DNA of 64,000 nucleotides from Athripsodes cinereus (taxonomy: Eukaryota > Arthropoda > Insecta > Trichoptera > Leptoceridae). Numbering within the stretch: position 1 is the stretch's first letter; each line of letters opens with the position of its first letter. The notes below the pieces were generated by a model, which worked only from the letters and a program-made list of their open reading frames with translations, was not told the DNA's origin and did no database searches. The DNA is taken from positions 14,051,237 to 14,115,236 of the forward strand of contig OX388307.1 of assembly GCA_947579605.1 (NCBI GenBank), given 5' to 3'. Positions 45,790 to 57,595 of this stretch are shown piece by piece. The position numbers were made by a program, and so were the translations under genes.

Positions 45790-47120
45790 CGAAATCCTTG
45801 TCTTCGGTGTCAATAAAGATAATTAAAATAATATAAATCTTTATTGCAAAAAAATAGTATACAAGGAGAAAATAAACAATTTCAACTAGACAAATAAATT
45901 TTGTGCCATGGGCGAGTTTACCGCAGAAGCGCGATATCTTCCAACTAACACATAATAGATGAATATAATTATGTACATACATTCATCTGATTTATAACTC
46001 TTTTTTAGATGTAAATCTGTAATTTACATTGTCTACTGATTTAAGTTTATATGATTCATATTAATAAGTAAACAAACAATTAACAAAATTATTCAAAATT
46101 TCTGTAATACCTACAATATTTTTTGTTATAGACCCTTTGAAATTGTGCCTGTTGGGATTGTAGACTCAAACACAGACTCATGATACGTAGCGTACTTCAT
46201 TTTAAAGATAAATATTTTATTGTTAATTATTTTTTGACATTTTTTTCTTTTCATCTTATATACATATATCAAATGAAAACACATGTATTTCTTCTACCAT
46301 AAGCATACCTTTATAAATATGTTACACATATGTAATACCCTGAACAAAGTTATTAGTACGTAAGCTACCACCCTCCATGTTTTTGTATAACAAAAGTTTC
46401 TTAATCGAATCATCATTTAAGCCGTGCTACAAAAGGAAATAAAGTTTCTTTGGATTTAAGTAGTATGTTGCTAAGTTCAATGCGTTACTAAGATAATGTA
46501 GGTATCACATTATTTGAAAAATATGTATAGGTATGTATTTGTATAGTATATGGAATTATCCAAATCTCATAATGTCTTAAATGCAAAAACATATTACACG
46601 TTAGTTAATCGTTAAGTTTTTGGAGACTTAAAATAGAAAAATCAATGTTTTCAGGTTGCGGTATCATTTATTCGGATATCATACCTTTAGGGATGATAAT
46701 ATTATCAAATAGGTAATGTGTATGATATGACACGACTTCTAGGAATACGTTGGCTTTCAACGTGCAAAGAGATGGGAATATAATAATAAGGAAAAAATAA
46801 TTAAACAATGTATGAATACTGTTCTGCACAAGGAAACTCCTTACAATGTTATAAGAGTGAAATTATTATTGTATGAAAATTTAATTCTCAAAATATATTG
46901 ACGTCAGCCACCAGTTACTGTGGTGTAAGTAGATAGGCATCATAATATTATCTTTAGTATTGTTCTCTTTGTAAAGGTTTGTTTCATCACAAAAGCTTAT
47001 TTTATTCATGATTATTATATATACAAGGAATAATAATAGCTTGTACTTGTTGGCATCATCTTTTTATGAAAATTATTATTATAATGGAAATGTATTTACG
47101 GATTTTTTTAAAAAAAAAAA
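45790..47120. other. AT-rich sequence, nothing recognised (duplicated at 54030-55480)
   Basis: No gene was identified. The 81-codon frame at 45737-45982 is unlike known proteins. Confidence 0.5.
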
Positions 47121-47286
47121 GATATATCTGGGTTTTGTTATAAACCCAAATACAACCTTATACACCTTTCACAGTAAGCTACTTAAAGCTTGTGTCGTGA
47201 AAGGGGAGTTTGCCGGCACCTGGTATCGAACCACGGACCCCTTGTTCACGAGGCCGAGATTCTACCTCCAGGCTACCGACGAACTC
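47121..47286 (-). repeat. tRNA-derived SINE family 2
   Basis: The minus strand reads GTCGGTAGCCTGGAGG (A box), GGTCCGTGGTTCGATACC (B box), a body with CCCCTTTCACGACACAAGC and CTTACTGTGAAAGG, and the end AACCCAGATATATC followed by A-rich sequence. Its inverted partner is 3.5 kb away at 50766-50930. Confidence 0.85.
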
Positions 47287-47524
47287 TATATTACCAAATA
47301 TTACCAAAATCTACCAGAAATGAATTTTCCCTGAAAAATCAGTTTCGTGACGCCTAATCTAGTAATCGCCAATTGAGATTAAACTAATCATAAATAATTA
47401 ATATTTTTTGTTAACATTTTTGTCCACACTTGTGAACATTTTGAAGACTACTCTGTTCATGAATCCACTCCACAAGTGGGGATGAAATTCTTAAGAATAT
47501 TTTAATTTATACACCTAGTTAAAA

Positions 47525-47745
47525 AGTACCGCCTCCTCCGCCTTATATTGTAGGGCAAGATAGACGGAAGACGGGCAGTTGGCAGAAAGCAGATGTCCTG
47601 GCTGCGCAACATTAGAGAGTGGACCGGAATGAGGACAGTAGATAACTTGTTCAGAGCAGCACAAGACAGGGAGGTTTTCGCCTGAGTGATCGCTAACGTC
47701 GGGGGAACCTGACATGGCACAGAAAGAAGAAGAAGAAATTAAAAT
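47525..47745 (+). pseudogene. LINE ORF C-terminal remnant
   Basis: The plus strand encodes KYRLLRLIL, GKIDGRRAVGRKQMSWLRNI and NLFRAAQDREVF, then a stop and an AAGAAGAAGAAG tail. It is the same family as 32832-33085. The duplicate is at 55887-56107. Confidence 0.7.
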
Positions 47746-48594
47746 TTGAACACTGTTCTGGTTTTTATTATTTAAAATTACTTAAATGATTTTTCACAGT
47801 GTGAAGTCTCAAGTACCCTTCAAAAATTTATGTTTAATCAATATTACAGGAAAGAGAAACATGGTTCCTATTGCTTCTGATATTCATAATATATAGTTTG
47901 TTTTACTATATGGTCTATCATTTAAATGAAACGAGTACCTATACTTATCTTTTCAAAATGAACTAAATATTAAACAGTTGGTATTGACTTATTCATGTAA
48001 AGTATCATTAAGATTTAATCATATCGTGGGCTCTGTACCAAAACTGGACATCTCAAAGACAATAAAAAAAATAAAGGTAGTTTTAATTTATGTGTTCCCG
48101 ATGTTTGTCCTAAGTGTTTGAGTGATTTCTAATAATTATTATGAATTAAGAGGCTCCCTTGTACTGTAATCAAAGTGTTTCAATAATATGATTATATCAT
48201 ATTATTATTATCCTTATGAGTGTAATGTCATAATTTATCCATGACTACGATACTGTTGATTTTGAGATGTCTAGTTATAGCATTGAGCCTACGAAAAAAT
48301 TTGTCATTTATAAGAAACAAGTATACCTACCTACTCAATATGAACCAAATATTGAACAGTTGGTATTAGCTTACTGATAAAAGGTACCACATTTTCATAT
48401 AATACTTTCTGCGAGTAGTTAAACAACGAAAACATGTTTTTTCCTCACGAAGACACGTTGTGAATGTTAAAAAACAATAATTTTTTTTTATTTATTTTTA
48501 CAATATTTAGAATCAAACAGTCGTTACACAATATGTTGACAATTAATACATTTAACATGTAGACCAGCGAAGATTCCACTCTTACCAGAAATGT
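47746..48594. other. AT-rich sequence, nothing recognised
   Basis: No gene or repeat was identified. Confidence 0.5.
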
Positions 48595-48830
48595 CTCAGT
48601 CTTGAGGAAAAAAAAGTAAAAGTTAAAATTCTCTAAAAAAGTCAAAGTAAATTTAAAAACAACGATAATGCAATACTTAAAACAATACAAAAACATAAAT
48701 ATAAAAGCAAAAAATCCTAAAATACTAGAAATCAGTCCTTCAGTCACATTAGTCTTGAGATAGAAAGTAAAGTTAAAATTTTCTGAAAAAAGTCAAAGTT
48801 AATCTAAAAATATAAAATCCCAAAATACCA
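48595..48830. repeat. ~157-bp imperfect tandem duplication
   Basis: The phrase GTCTTGAG, GTAAA, GTTAAAATT, CT..AAAAAAGTCAAAGT, AA occurs near 48598 and 48752. Upstream phrases such as AATCCTAAAATACTAGA and AATCCCAAAATACCAGA repeat at the same offset. It is A-rich. The long minus-strand frames across it (48445-48747 and 48804-49064) are compositional. The same structure lies at about 56957-57190. Confidence 0.55.
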
Positions 48831-49225
48831 GAGATCAAAACAAAACAAATAAACAAAATCACCCATCCAGTATGAGTCACAAAGCCCAATCAAATACACA
48901 GCCAATATCCAATGTCCCAAGGATGCTATGATATTTAAGGTATAAGATAAATAAAAATAAATGCTAGAAAACATATAAACTTGAATCAAAAAATAAAACA
49001 AAGTAGGTATGTAGAAGTTTAGTTCATTAAATTTGTAAGAAAGTCGAGTATTCTTATAATTCATATTATGAAATTGGAAGATAAAATGTTAAGTATTTTT
49101 GGGGTCTTTTATATGTAAAAAACAGATGGAAATCACTGAAGATACAATTTATTTCTTCTCTCACTTGAGAGGTGTGTGTGTGATGTGTAACATGATAGGT
49201 ATAATTTTACCTTGAAATATGCAAA

Positions 49226-49525
49226 TCACTTCCAGAAAAGAGAAAAAGTATTAGGATCCCAATGCTTACAAATTACCTCAGATCGGCTTAAGCGCTTTAT
49301 TCCATGTCCCACCAACTCGATCATTTTCTCTCTTTTTTTCTCTCTACTCTCCTTTTTCAATTCTATAACAATCCTTTCAGAGCGGGTGACTACAGTAATC
49401 GCTATATAAGGACTTCGTCCAGCTAACCACACCTGCAAGGAGTCCAACCCAGCATCAAGTGCTGTGTGGCCTATATTCTTGCTATAGGTACTTGACTGTA
49501 ATGTCATGTGTGCTGCAATTACCAA
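49226..49525 (-). CDS. Unidentified 99-codon open frame (candidate exon or element fragment)
   Basis: Product unknown. The minus-strand frame has a less AT-driven composition than its neighbours. It has a first half with mixed polarity (NIGHTALDAGLDSLQVWLAG) and a strongly basic/acidic second half (ELKKESREKKREKMIEL), probably helical. I recognise no domain. In the second genomic copy (57596-57889) the frame differs by one in-frame 6-bp deletion and a serine-to-proline change but stays open. A potential acceptor TTGCAG precedes it and a GAG/GTAATT donor-like site lies near its end, so an internal exon is possible. Chance or an unknown transposon fragment is equally possible. Confidence 0.25.
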   Translation of the reverse strand: MVIAAHMTLQSSTYSKNIGHTALDAGLDSLQVWLAGRSPYIAITVVTRSERIVIELKKESREKKREKMIELVGHGIKRLSRSEVICKHWDPNTFSLFWK

Positions 49526-49529
49526 TGTA

Positions 49530-50765
49530 TTTTTGACACGATTTTTTTTCTTTTCGTATCAAACTGATTTTTTACACTTAAGTTACGAGTAGTATATTAT
49601 AATATGTGGTATGTATCACCATAAGCATTATTTAACTAAAAGATATTTAAATTTCAATTCATCGCCTTGTATAGATCTAAATGAATTATTTTAAACCTTT
49701 CAAATTAATTAATGTAATCCTATTGATCTATAAATCTGTCACAGAAAGCTGAAAGATAACAATATTTCATTTTAACATCTCGGTGATATATTAAAAATAT
49801 TTAATAGTATGTTGTTTTCATTCTTTTACTAATCATAAACTTTTTGCTTTTTTGCATTACACAAATGTTAATTTCAAATTTCGCTTTCACAAAGGCAATT
49901 TACACTTGCAATTTTGATTATTAAATTAGATTTACTTGGTTTGGTTCTTATTTTGCGTTTGTTAACATGACAAAGGTGCAACCCATGAATGTGCTGAATA
50001 AAAATAAATTAATAAAATTATGTACTGAATAAATTATTCGGCATTCACTGTAACATGGACTCGTTCAGTTATTATTTATGCCCAAGAGTAAAAGTCAACC
50101 AAAACATAGGTATTAAACGTCTAATACGACAGAATTTATGACATTAATACACGTACATTTATGAACTGCCATTGTGCCTGACATTTTGATACGATTCGCC
50201 TTTGATATGTATGATTTTACCAACACTCACAGAATAACATGTCTTTATTGGTTTCATATAACATAGCTAAATGTCAGTAAATATTATTATAGTCGGATGA
50301 CGATACGCGTTCCAAAAATAATAAATTATGATGTTTTGACTTTATTTGCTTAACACTCCGTGACTTATTAGGATGTCTTTCGATGCTGCCTTATTTATTT
50401 TCGGTATTTCTAATAATATTACCCAACCCTTTCAAAATATTGTTCTCTAATGATAAATAACTTAAAATATTTGATTTTATAAAGAATTAATTTTCTTTTA
50501 AGATCTGTCGTACTCGTATATTAAATGGTCGGGGAGCATTTTATAATTGTCTCATACTGTCCCATAAAGATTTTTTCCATTTATCTAAATTACAGTGACG
50601 TGTCTAAAGTGTTCATACTGGGTGACCCATCGTCAATAATAAAAAAGTTTTTTTAGATTTTTTAATTTTGCTTTATTTAAATATCTTGCTCACAAAGTTA
50701 TTATATAAATATTTAGTATAGGTATAATATGAATAGAATATTTCCTTTTCAAATTGACTTAATAT
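49530..50765. other. AT-rich sequence, nothing recognised
   Basis: No gene or repeat was identified. Confidence 0.5.
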
Positions 50766-50930
50766 TAGTTCGTCGTTAGCCTGGAGGTAGAGTCTCGACC
50801 TTGTGAACAAGGGGTCCGCGGTTCGATCTCGGGTGCCGGCAAACCCCCCTTTCACGACACAAGCTTTTAGCTTACTGTGAAAGGTATATAAGGTTGTATT
50901 GGAGTTTAAAATAAAACCCAGATATATCTT
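50766..50930 (+). repeat. tRNA-derived SINE family 2
   Basis: The plus strand reads GTTCGTCGTTAGCCTGGAGG (A box), GGTCCGCGGTTCGATCTC (B box), GCCGGCAAACCCCCCTTTCACG, CTTACTGTGAAAGG and AACCCAGATATATC. Duplicate at 59134-59295. Confidence 0.85.
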
Positions 50931-51859
50931 TAAAAAAAATACTATGTAATGGTCACCCATCAAGAACTGACAACACTATTCGATCTTAAGTGATCTTAAC
51001 TTAAGTGATCGAACAAGAACCAGTGCATTCTTACAGACTTGACCGAATAATAATAAATAGAAATTTATTTTATTTATTTATTTATTACTAAAAAATTAAC
51101 ATTGTAAAACATAGCACACACATAAGAAACTCTGTTGACTTCTGATTTAAAGACCCCAGACAGCAATTATATGCTGGTATAAAATGTATACCACTACATC
51201 TCAAGCACTTCACAAATTTCTATTATTTAGTATGCAAAACTCCATACTTATGTAGTTATTTCAAAGAACATAAATGATTTTATATTTACTATTTTTAATA
51301 ATAAAGTGGTTGTAACTTTTCAAGTCAAACTTATATTTATGATACTCAAAAAGCGGATTTAAACTGAATAAAAAATACTAAAAACAAATATTTTAGCTTA
51401 TTTGAATCTAATAGATTTGATTATCTGATTTATTAATAAATACCTACGGATATTTGGTACTTATTTGAATAGAAAGTTTATTCTACAATATAACCACTTT
51501 TTCATTTGAAGATTAGCGTCTTTGTATCAGTATGTAAAGGGATGGTAAGAAGCTAAATTATTATACCCTCATATTATGTGACGAAAGAGTGCAACCACAA
51601 TCCTTCGTTTCGGCAAGGATAGTTTGTATAAGCTCAGAGATGTGAGACGTTCGTTTTGTGCATAGTAATTAAGTCTAGATACACTCCCTAGTACTCGTAT
51701 ATGTATATTATCTTTGCTAATTTGCGTTTCAGAAGCACAAAGGAGTCGTGTAATTTGTAAATTACTACTAGAAATCTCTTAGAATGTAAAGGAGACCCGA
51801 ACTCAATATTTCTTAGCTAACTTAATAATGTTATTTGATAATAATAAATTCATCAGGTA
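50931..51859. other. AT-rich sequence, nothing recognised
   Basis: No gene was identified. A (TTTA)n run near 51067-51085 is the only simple repeat. Confidence 0.5.
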
Positions 51860-51964
51860 TTAAAACATTAATGTTGTTGACCGAAGGTACTTGTTGGAAG
51901 TCCATTTCAAGATAATTGAAAAAAAACACAATATGTAGTTAACTTCCAAATGACTTTATTAACT

Positions 51965-52008
51965 TCGCGTACTAGTATTCGGAGACTCTCGTCTCCATCA
52001 TCAGGCGA
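51965..52008 (-). ncRNA. Hammerhead ribozyme motif of the Penelope-like element
   Basis: Read on the minus strand: stem I strand TCGC (52008-52005), core CTGATGA (52004-51998), one extra T, and stem II of six perfect pairs (GGAGAC/GTCTCC) closed by a GAGA tetraloop. Then GAA (51980-51978), stem III as the palindrome TACTAGTA (51977-51970), C at the cleavage site (51969) and the second stem I strand GCGA. Penelope-like elements are known to carry such small-stem-III hammerheads. Departures from the textbook core are the extra T before stem II and a U-A pair opening stem III. Confidence 0.7.
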
Positions 52009-52769
52009 TTAGTAAAAAAGTAAAATAAGATACAGAGACAAACAGTATTTATAGGATTTGAACAAAAGAAAGTTGGGAGAAGCCCGTGTTGATAAGAAAG
52101 TAATTACAATTCATTGATGAAAAACTATTGGAAAATGAACCGCTGTGGACGGATTCACGAGAGAATAATTTAAGAAAAATACTTATAAATATCTAACTTC
52201 TCCAGTATTTACCTTATTGCGAAATGGGGAAACCACAGAAAACCCAAATCAGAGAAGAGCAAAAATGCTAGATTATTAACTAAAATTTAAGTTTCTTAAT
52301 CAATTATTAATAGAAAAAGAAAGCATTACTTATAAAAATTAACAATATGATTTAGCTCAATAAGTACAGTGACTTTAACAATGTAATAATGATGTGAGAT
52401 ATTTGATTTATAAAAACAAAACGATTATTCTAATGATGTTTGAAGAAATGTAGTGTACAGGTAAGGTGCTGAGTTGAAGTAGGCAGATCGATGGTTGATG
52501 ATCCCCAACAGCAAATTAACTGTAAACAAAGGAAAACAAAGGCAGTAATATTCTTTTTATAATATTATATTGTTATATTTTTCAAAAGGCTTTGATTATT
52601 GTATCGGAATCACCGAGGATAACATGTGTTACTTAGGGAATAAAGATGAATCATGCCGTTATAATGATTATTTTTATTAAAAATTATCAAAAAATTACAA
52701 GAACCAACAAGTACAATATTCTATGTCGTTATGAGATTAGGGATGATTTATGACTTGAAAAATAATTAC

Positions 52770-53538
52770 CTACAAAGGTTTAAGTAAAGGAGAGTATCCT
52801 AAGTCAATTTGTTCGTTTAAAATATTAATACTATTATCGTTTTTCAATCTATTGATTTCTAGAGCTTCGAGTTTATCTAATTTTTTACTTTTTATATCTT
52901 TATGCAGTAGTTTTATACCTGAGTTAAGATCAAATGTATGATTACAACTATTTAGGTGTTCAGCAAAATTAGATTTGTTATTATTTAATCTAAAACTAGC
53001 CATATGTTCATTGATTCTAGTTTTTAAAGACCTACCCGTTTGACCTATATAAGCACTTGGACAGTTATTACAATCTAACCGGTAAATTCCACTATTGTCT
53101 AAAAATTCAATTTTATCTTTATTTTTAACAAGCATTGATTTAAGGGACTTTTTATTACAGTAAGCTACATTTTTCTTTTTATCTTTTTTGATAATTTTAC
53201 CAATCTTTTGACTAAACCCCTGAACATAACTTAATTTTACCCATTTATTACTTTTATTTGCATTATCTATAGACAGACCGGGAGCAATTGATTTTAAGAA
53301 AAGGTTACGTTGTTTTTTATATAGCAGTTTGTCAACAATTGTATCATCATAGCCGTTATTGATTGCCAAAAGCTTAATCAAATTCAATTCTTTGCTGAAA
53401 TTAAGAGGAGAAAGTGGTACATTTAATAATCTATGCAACATCGAATGAAAAACAGATAATTTATGTGAAATATGATGTTGAGAAGAAGAGTGAATTATAT
53501 TATCACTAAACGTATCTTTTCTATAAATATCGAATTCT
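52770..53538 (-). CDS. Penelope-like element ORF, C-terminal part with GIY-YIG endonuclease (partial)
   Basis: The frame enters from the N gap at 53538 and stops at 52770, giving about 256 readable residues. After a linker (LSVFHSMLHRLLNVPLSP, LLYKKQRNLFLKSI) comes the endonuclease. It shows SGIYRLDCNNCPSAYIGQTGR, containing the GIY and YIG motifs and a C-x2-C pair, then LKTRINEHMASF with the expected arginine and glutamate-histidine, NFAEHLNSCNHTF and EALEINRLK. This is the arrangement of Penelope-like elements, in which the nuclease follows the reverse transcriptase. No stop or frameshift is seen in the readable part. Whether the complete element is active cannot be judged, because the RT lies in or past the gap. 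Confidence 0.85.
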
Positions 53539-53738
53539 NNNNNNNNNNNNNNNNNNNNNNNNNNNNNNNNNNNNNNNNNNNNNNNNNNNNNNNNNNNNNN
53601 NNNNNNNNNNNNNNNNNNNNNNNNNNNNNNNNNNNNNNNNNNNNNNNNNNNNNNNNNNNNNNNNNNNNNNNNNNNNNNNNNNNNNNNNNNNNNNNNNNNN
53701 NNNNNNNNNNNNNNNNNNNNNNNNNNNNNNNNNNNNNN
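53539..53738. other. Assembly gap of 200 N
   Basis: Exactly 200 undefined bases, suggesting a placeholder rather than a measured distance. It separates the Penelope-like element from the start of duplication copy 2. Any frame crossing it is artificial. Confidence 1.
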
Positions 53739-53770
53739 GATCATTTAATAACTATATATTTGCTCAATAA

Positions 53771-54025
53771 ATATCATCGCCATCATCTCACCCTTAAACG
53801 CTCCTCTCGAAAGCTCAGGACAGGAACCAGCCCCTTGTATTCAGTGCATCTCAGCATCAATGACGTTGAAGGACCCAACGTCCACCCGGATAACGCAGAA
53901 GTCTGGGGACTTCTATTTATCCGAAATTCGACGTCTCAGCGCCAATTGAATTACCACAGCCCATGAAATTCCCAGCGCTCTAATGCCGTTGTCTTGGAAA
54001 CGGTGTATTGTGACATAAGGACCCT
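53771..54025 (-). repeat. Diverged RTE-like LINE tail with insert (duplicate of 45528-45782)
   Basis: Same structure as the copy-1 entry, including the hairpin, here at 53887-53923 with identical stems. Confidence 0.65.
53887..53923. ncRNA. Covarying two-stem hairpin, duplicate of copy 2
   Basis: Identical to 45644-45680; it adds no independent covariation because it is part of the large duplication. Confidence 0.6.
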
Positions 54026-54029
54026 GGGC

Positions 54030-55481
54030 CATCGAAATCCTTGTCTTCGGTGTCAATAAAGATAATTAAAATAATATAAATCTTTATTGCAAAAAAATAG
54101 TATACAAGGAGAAAATAAACAATTTCAACTAGACAAATAAATTTTGTGCCATGGGCGAGTTTACCGCAGAAGCGCGATATCTTCCAACTAACACATAATA
54201 GATGAATATAATTATGTACATACATTCATCTGATTTATAACTCTTTTTTAGATGTAAATCTGTAATTTACATTGTCTACTGATTTAAGTTTATATGATTC
54301 ATATTAATAAGTAAACAAACAATTAACAAAATTATTCAAAATTTCTGTAATACCTACAATATTTTTTGTTATAGACCCTTTGAAATTGTGCCTGTTGGGA
54401 TTGTAGACTCAAACACAGACTCATGATACGTAGCGTACTTCATTTTAAAGATAAATATTTTATTGTTAATTATTTTTTGACATTTTTTTCTTTTCATCTT
54501 ATATACATATATCAAATGAAAACACATGTATTTCTTCTACCATAAGCATACCTTTATAAATATGTTACACATATGTAATACCCTGAACAAAGTTATTAGT
54601 ACGTAAGCTACCACCCTCCATGTTTTTGTATAACAAAAGTTTCTTAATCGAATCATCATTTAAGCCGTGCTACAAAAGGAAATAAAGTTTCTTTGGATTT
54701 AAGTAGTATGTTGCTAAGTTCAATGCGTTACTAAGATAATGTAGGTATCACATTATTTGAAAAATATGTATAGGTATGTATTTGTATAGCATATGGAATT
54801 ATCCAAATCTCATAATGTCTTAAATGCAAAAACATATTACACGTTAGTTAATCGTTAAGTTTTTGGAGACTTAAAATAGAAAAATCAATGTTTTCAGGTT
54901 GCGGTTTCATTTATTCGGATATCATACCTTTAGGGATGATAATATTATCAAATAGGTAATGTGTATGATATGACACGACTTCTAGGAATACGTTGGCTTT
55001 CAACGTGCAAAGAGATGGGAATATAATAATAAGGAAAAAATAATTAAACAATGTATGAATACTGTTCTGCACAAGGAAACTCCTTACAATGTTATAAGAG
55101 TGAAATTATTATTGTATGAAAATTTAATTCTCAAAATATATTGACGTCAGCCACCAGTTACTGTGGTGTAAGTAGATAGGCATCATAATATTATCTTTAG
55201 TATTGTTCTCTTTGTAAAGGTTTGTTTCATCACAAAAGCTTATTTTATTCACGATTATTATATATACAAGGAATAATAATAGCTTGTACTTGTTGGCATC
55301 ATCTTTTTATGAAAATTATTATTATAATGGAAATGTATTTACGGATTTTTTAAAAAAAAAAACTGGTCTTCTCTCGTCTTTCATCTTCCGTGCTTGTGTT
55401 TTCCGTAGATTATCCTGTGTGTCTTTTATTCTGTGCATTATTGGTTACATGTCTTTTATTTTGAAGGTTTTTTTTATAAAA
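54030..55481. other. AT-rich sequence, nothing recognised (duplicate of 45790-47120)
   Basis: No gene was identified. It includes about 120 bp at 55360-55480 that copy 1 lacks, lying between two A/T-rich runs at the 3' end of the adjacent SINE. Confidence 0.5.
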
Positions 55482-55648
55482 GATATATCTGGGTTTTTGT
55501 TATAAACCCAAATACAACCTTATACACCTTTCACAGTAAGCTACTTAAAGCTTGTGTCGTGAAAGGGGAGTTTGCCGGCACCTGGTATCGAACCACGGAC
55601 CCCTTGTTCACGAGGCCGAGATTCTACCTCCAGGCTACCGACGAACTC
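55482..55648 (-). repeat. tRNA-derived SINE family 2 (duplicate of 47121-47286)
   Basis: Same sequence and orientation as the copy-1 SINE apart from its longer A/T-rich 3' flank. Confidence 0.85.
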
Positions 55649-55886
55649 TATATTACCAAATATTACCAAAATCTACCAGAAATGAATTTTCCCTGAAAAA
55701 TCAGTTTCGTGACGCCTAATCTAGTAATCGCCAATTGAGATTAAACTAATCATAAATAATTAATATTTTTTGTTAACATTTTTGTCCACACTTATGAACA
55801 TTTTGAAGACTACTCTGTTCATGAATCCACTCCACAAGTGGGGATGAAATTCTTAAGAATATTTTAATTTATACACCTAGTTAAAA

Positions 55887-56107
55887 AGTACCGCCTCCTC
55901 CGCCTTATATTGTAGGGCAAGATAGACGGAAGACGGGCAGTTGGCAGAAAGCAGATGTCCTGGCTGCGCAACATTAGAGAGTGGACCGGAATGAGGACAG
56001 TAGATAACTTGTTCAGAGCAGCACAAGACAGGGAGGTTTTCGCCTGAGTGATCGCTAACGTCGGGGGAACCTGACATGGCACAGAAAGAAGAAGAAGAAA
56101 TTAAAAT
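55887..56107 (+). pseudogene. LINE ORF C-terminal remnant (duplicate of 47525-47745)
   Basis: Same motifs (GRKQMSWLRNI, NLFRAAQDREVF) and the same AAGAAG tail as the copy-1 remnant. Confidence 0.7.
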
Positions 56108-57595
56108 TTGAACACTGTTCTGGTTTTTATTATTTAAAATTACTTAAATGATTTTTCACAGTGTGAAGTCTCAAGTACCCTTCAAAAATTTATGTTTAAT
56201 CAATATTACAGGAAAGAGAAACATGGTTCCTATTGCTTCTGATATTCATAATATATAGTTTGTTTTACTATATGGTCTATCATTTAAATGAAACGAGTAC
56301 CTATACTTATCTTTTCAAAATGAACTAAATATTAAACAGTTGGTATTGACTTATTCATGTAAAGTATCATTAAGATTTAATCATATCGTGGGCTCTGTAC
56401 CAAAACTGGACATCTCAAAGACAATAAAAAAAATAAAGGTAGTTTTAATTGATGTGTTCCCGATGTTTGTCCTTAGTGTTTGAGTGATTTCTAATAATTA
56501 TTATGAATTAAGAGACTCCCTTGTACTGTAATCAAAGTGTTTCAATAATATGATTATATCATATTATTATTATCCTTATGAGTGTAATGTCATAATTTAT
56601 CCATGACTACGATACTGTTGATTTTGAGATGTCTAGTTATAGCATTGAGCCTACGAAAAAATTTGTCATTTATAAGAAACAAGTATACCTACCTACTCAA
56701 TATGAACCAAATATTGAACAGTTGGTATTAGCTTACTGATAAAAGGTACCACATTTTCATATAATACTTTCTGCGAGTAGTTAAACAACGAAAACATGTT
56801 TTTTCCTCACGAAGACACGTTGTGAATGTTAAAAAACAATAATTTTATTTTTTTTATTTTTACAATATTTAGAATCAAACAGTCGTTACACAATATGTTG
56901 ACAATTAATACATTTAACATGTAGACCAGCGAAGATTCCACTCTTACCAGAAATGTCTCAGTCTTGAGGAAAAAAAAGTAAAAGTTAAAATTCTCTAAAA
57001 AAGTCAAAGTAAATTTAAAAACAACGATAATGCAATACTTAAAACAATACAAAAACATAAATATAAAAGCAAAAAATCCTAAAATACTAGAAATCAGTCC
57101 TTCAGTCACATTAGTCTTGAGATAGAAAGTAAAGTTAAAATTTTCTGAAAAAAGTCAAAGTTAATCTAAAAATATAAAATCCCAAAATACCAGAGATCAA
57201 AACAAAACAAATAAACAAAATCACCCATCCAGTATGAGTTACAAAGCCCAATCAAATACACAGCCAATATCCAATGTCCCAAGGATGCTATGATATTTAA
57301 GGTATAAGATAAATAAAAATAAATGCTAGAAAACATATAAACATGAATCAAAAAATAAAACAAAGTAGGTATGTAGAAGTTTAGTTCATTAAATTTGTAA
57401 GAAAGTTGAGTATTCTTATAATTCATATTATGAAATTGGAAGATAAAATGTTAAGTATTTTTGGGGTCTTTTATATGTAAAAAACAGATGGAAATCACTG
57501 AAGATACAATTTATTTCTTCTCTCCCCTTATCACTTGAGAGGTGTGTGTGTGATGTGTAACATGATAGGTATAATTTTACCTTGAAATATGCAAA
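56108..57595. other. AT-rich sequence with ~157-bp tandem duplication (duplicate of 47746-49225)
   Basis: Mirrors copy 1, including the A-rich tandem phrase at about 56957-57190. No gene was identified. Confidence 0.5.

Larger units (their letters stand above)
45502..51859 (+). repeat. ~6.4-kb direct duplication, copy 1
   Basis: Collinear with 53745-60184 over its whole length at very high identity. The differences are scattered substitutions and a few indels, such as about 120 bp present only near 55360-55480 and about 25 bp present only near 51180. It ends exactly where the Penelope-like element begins. It contains an RTE tail, two SINE family 2 copies in opposite orientation, a LINE end and an unidentified frame. 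See the findings for the possibility that the two copies are alleles. Confidence 0.95.
51860..53538 (-). mobile_element. Penelope-like element, 3' part, cut by assembly gap
   Basis: A minus-strand element with a GIY-YIG endonuclease frame (52770-53538), a ~760-bp AT-rich 3' UTR, a hammerhead motif (51965-52008) and an end next to the last base of duplication copy 1. The reverse transcriptase should lie upstream, in or beyond the N gap. Copy 2 of the duplication continues past 60184 without the element, so copy 2 gives a candidate empty site. Part of the 3' end also occurs at 23280-23420. Confidence 0.85.

Noticed and set aside
48445..49064. Two ~90-100-codon hydrophobic minus-strand frames
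   Set aside because: Phe/Leu/Tyr/Ile-rich translations of A-rich plus-strand sequence within a tandem duplication; no start context or family match.
53472..53966. A 164-codon frame across the gap
   Set aside because: It is produced by undefined bases in the N gap.
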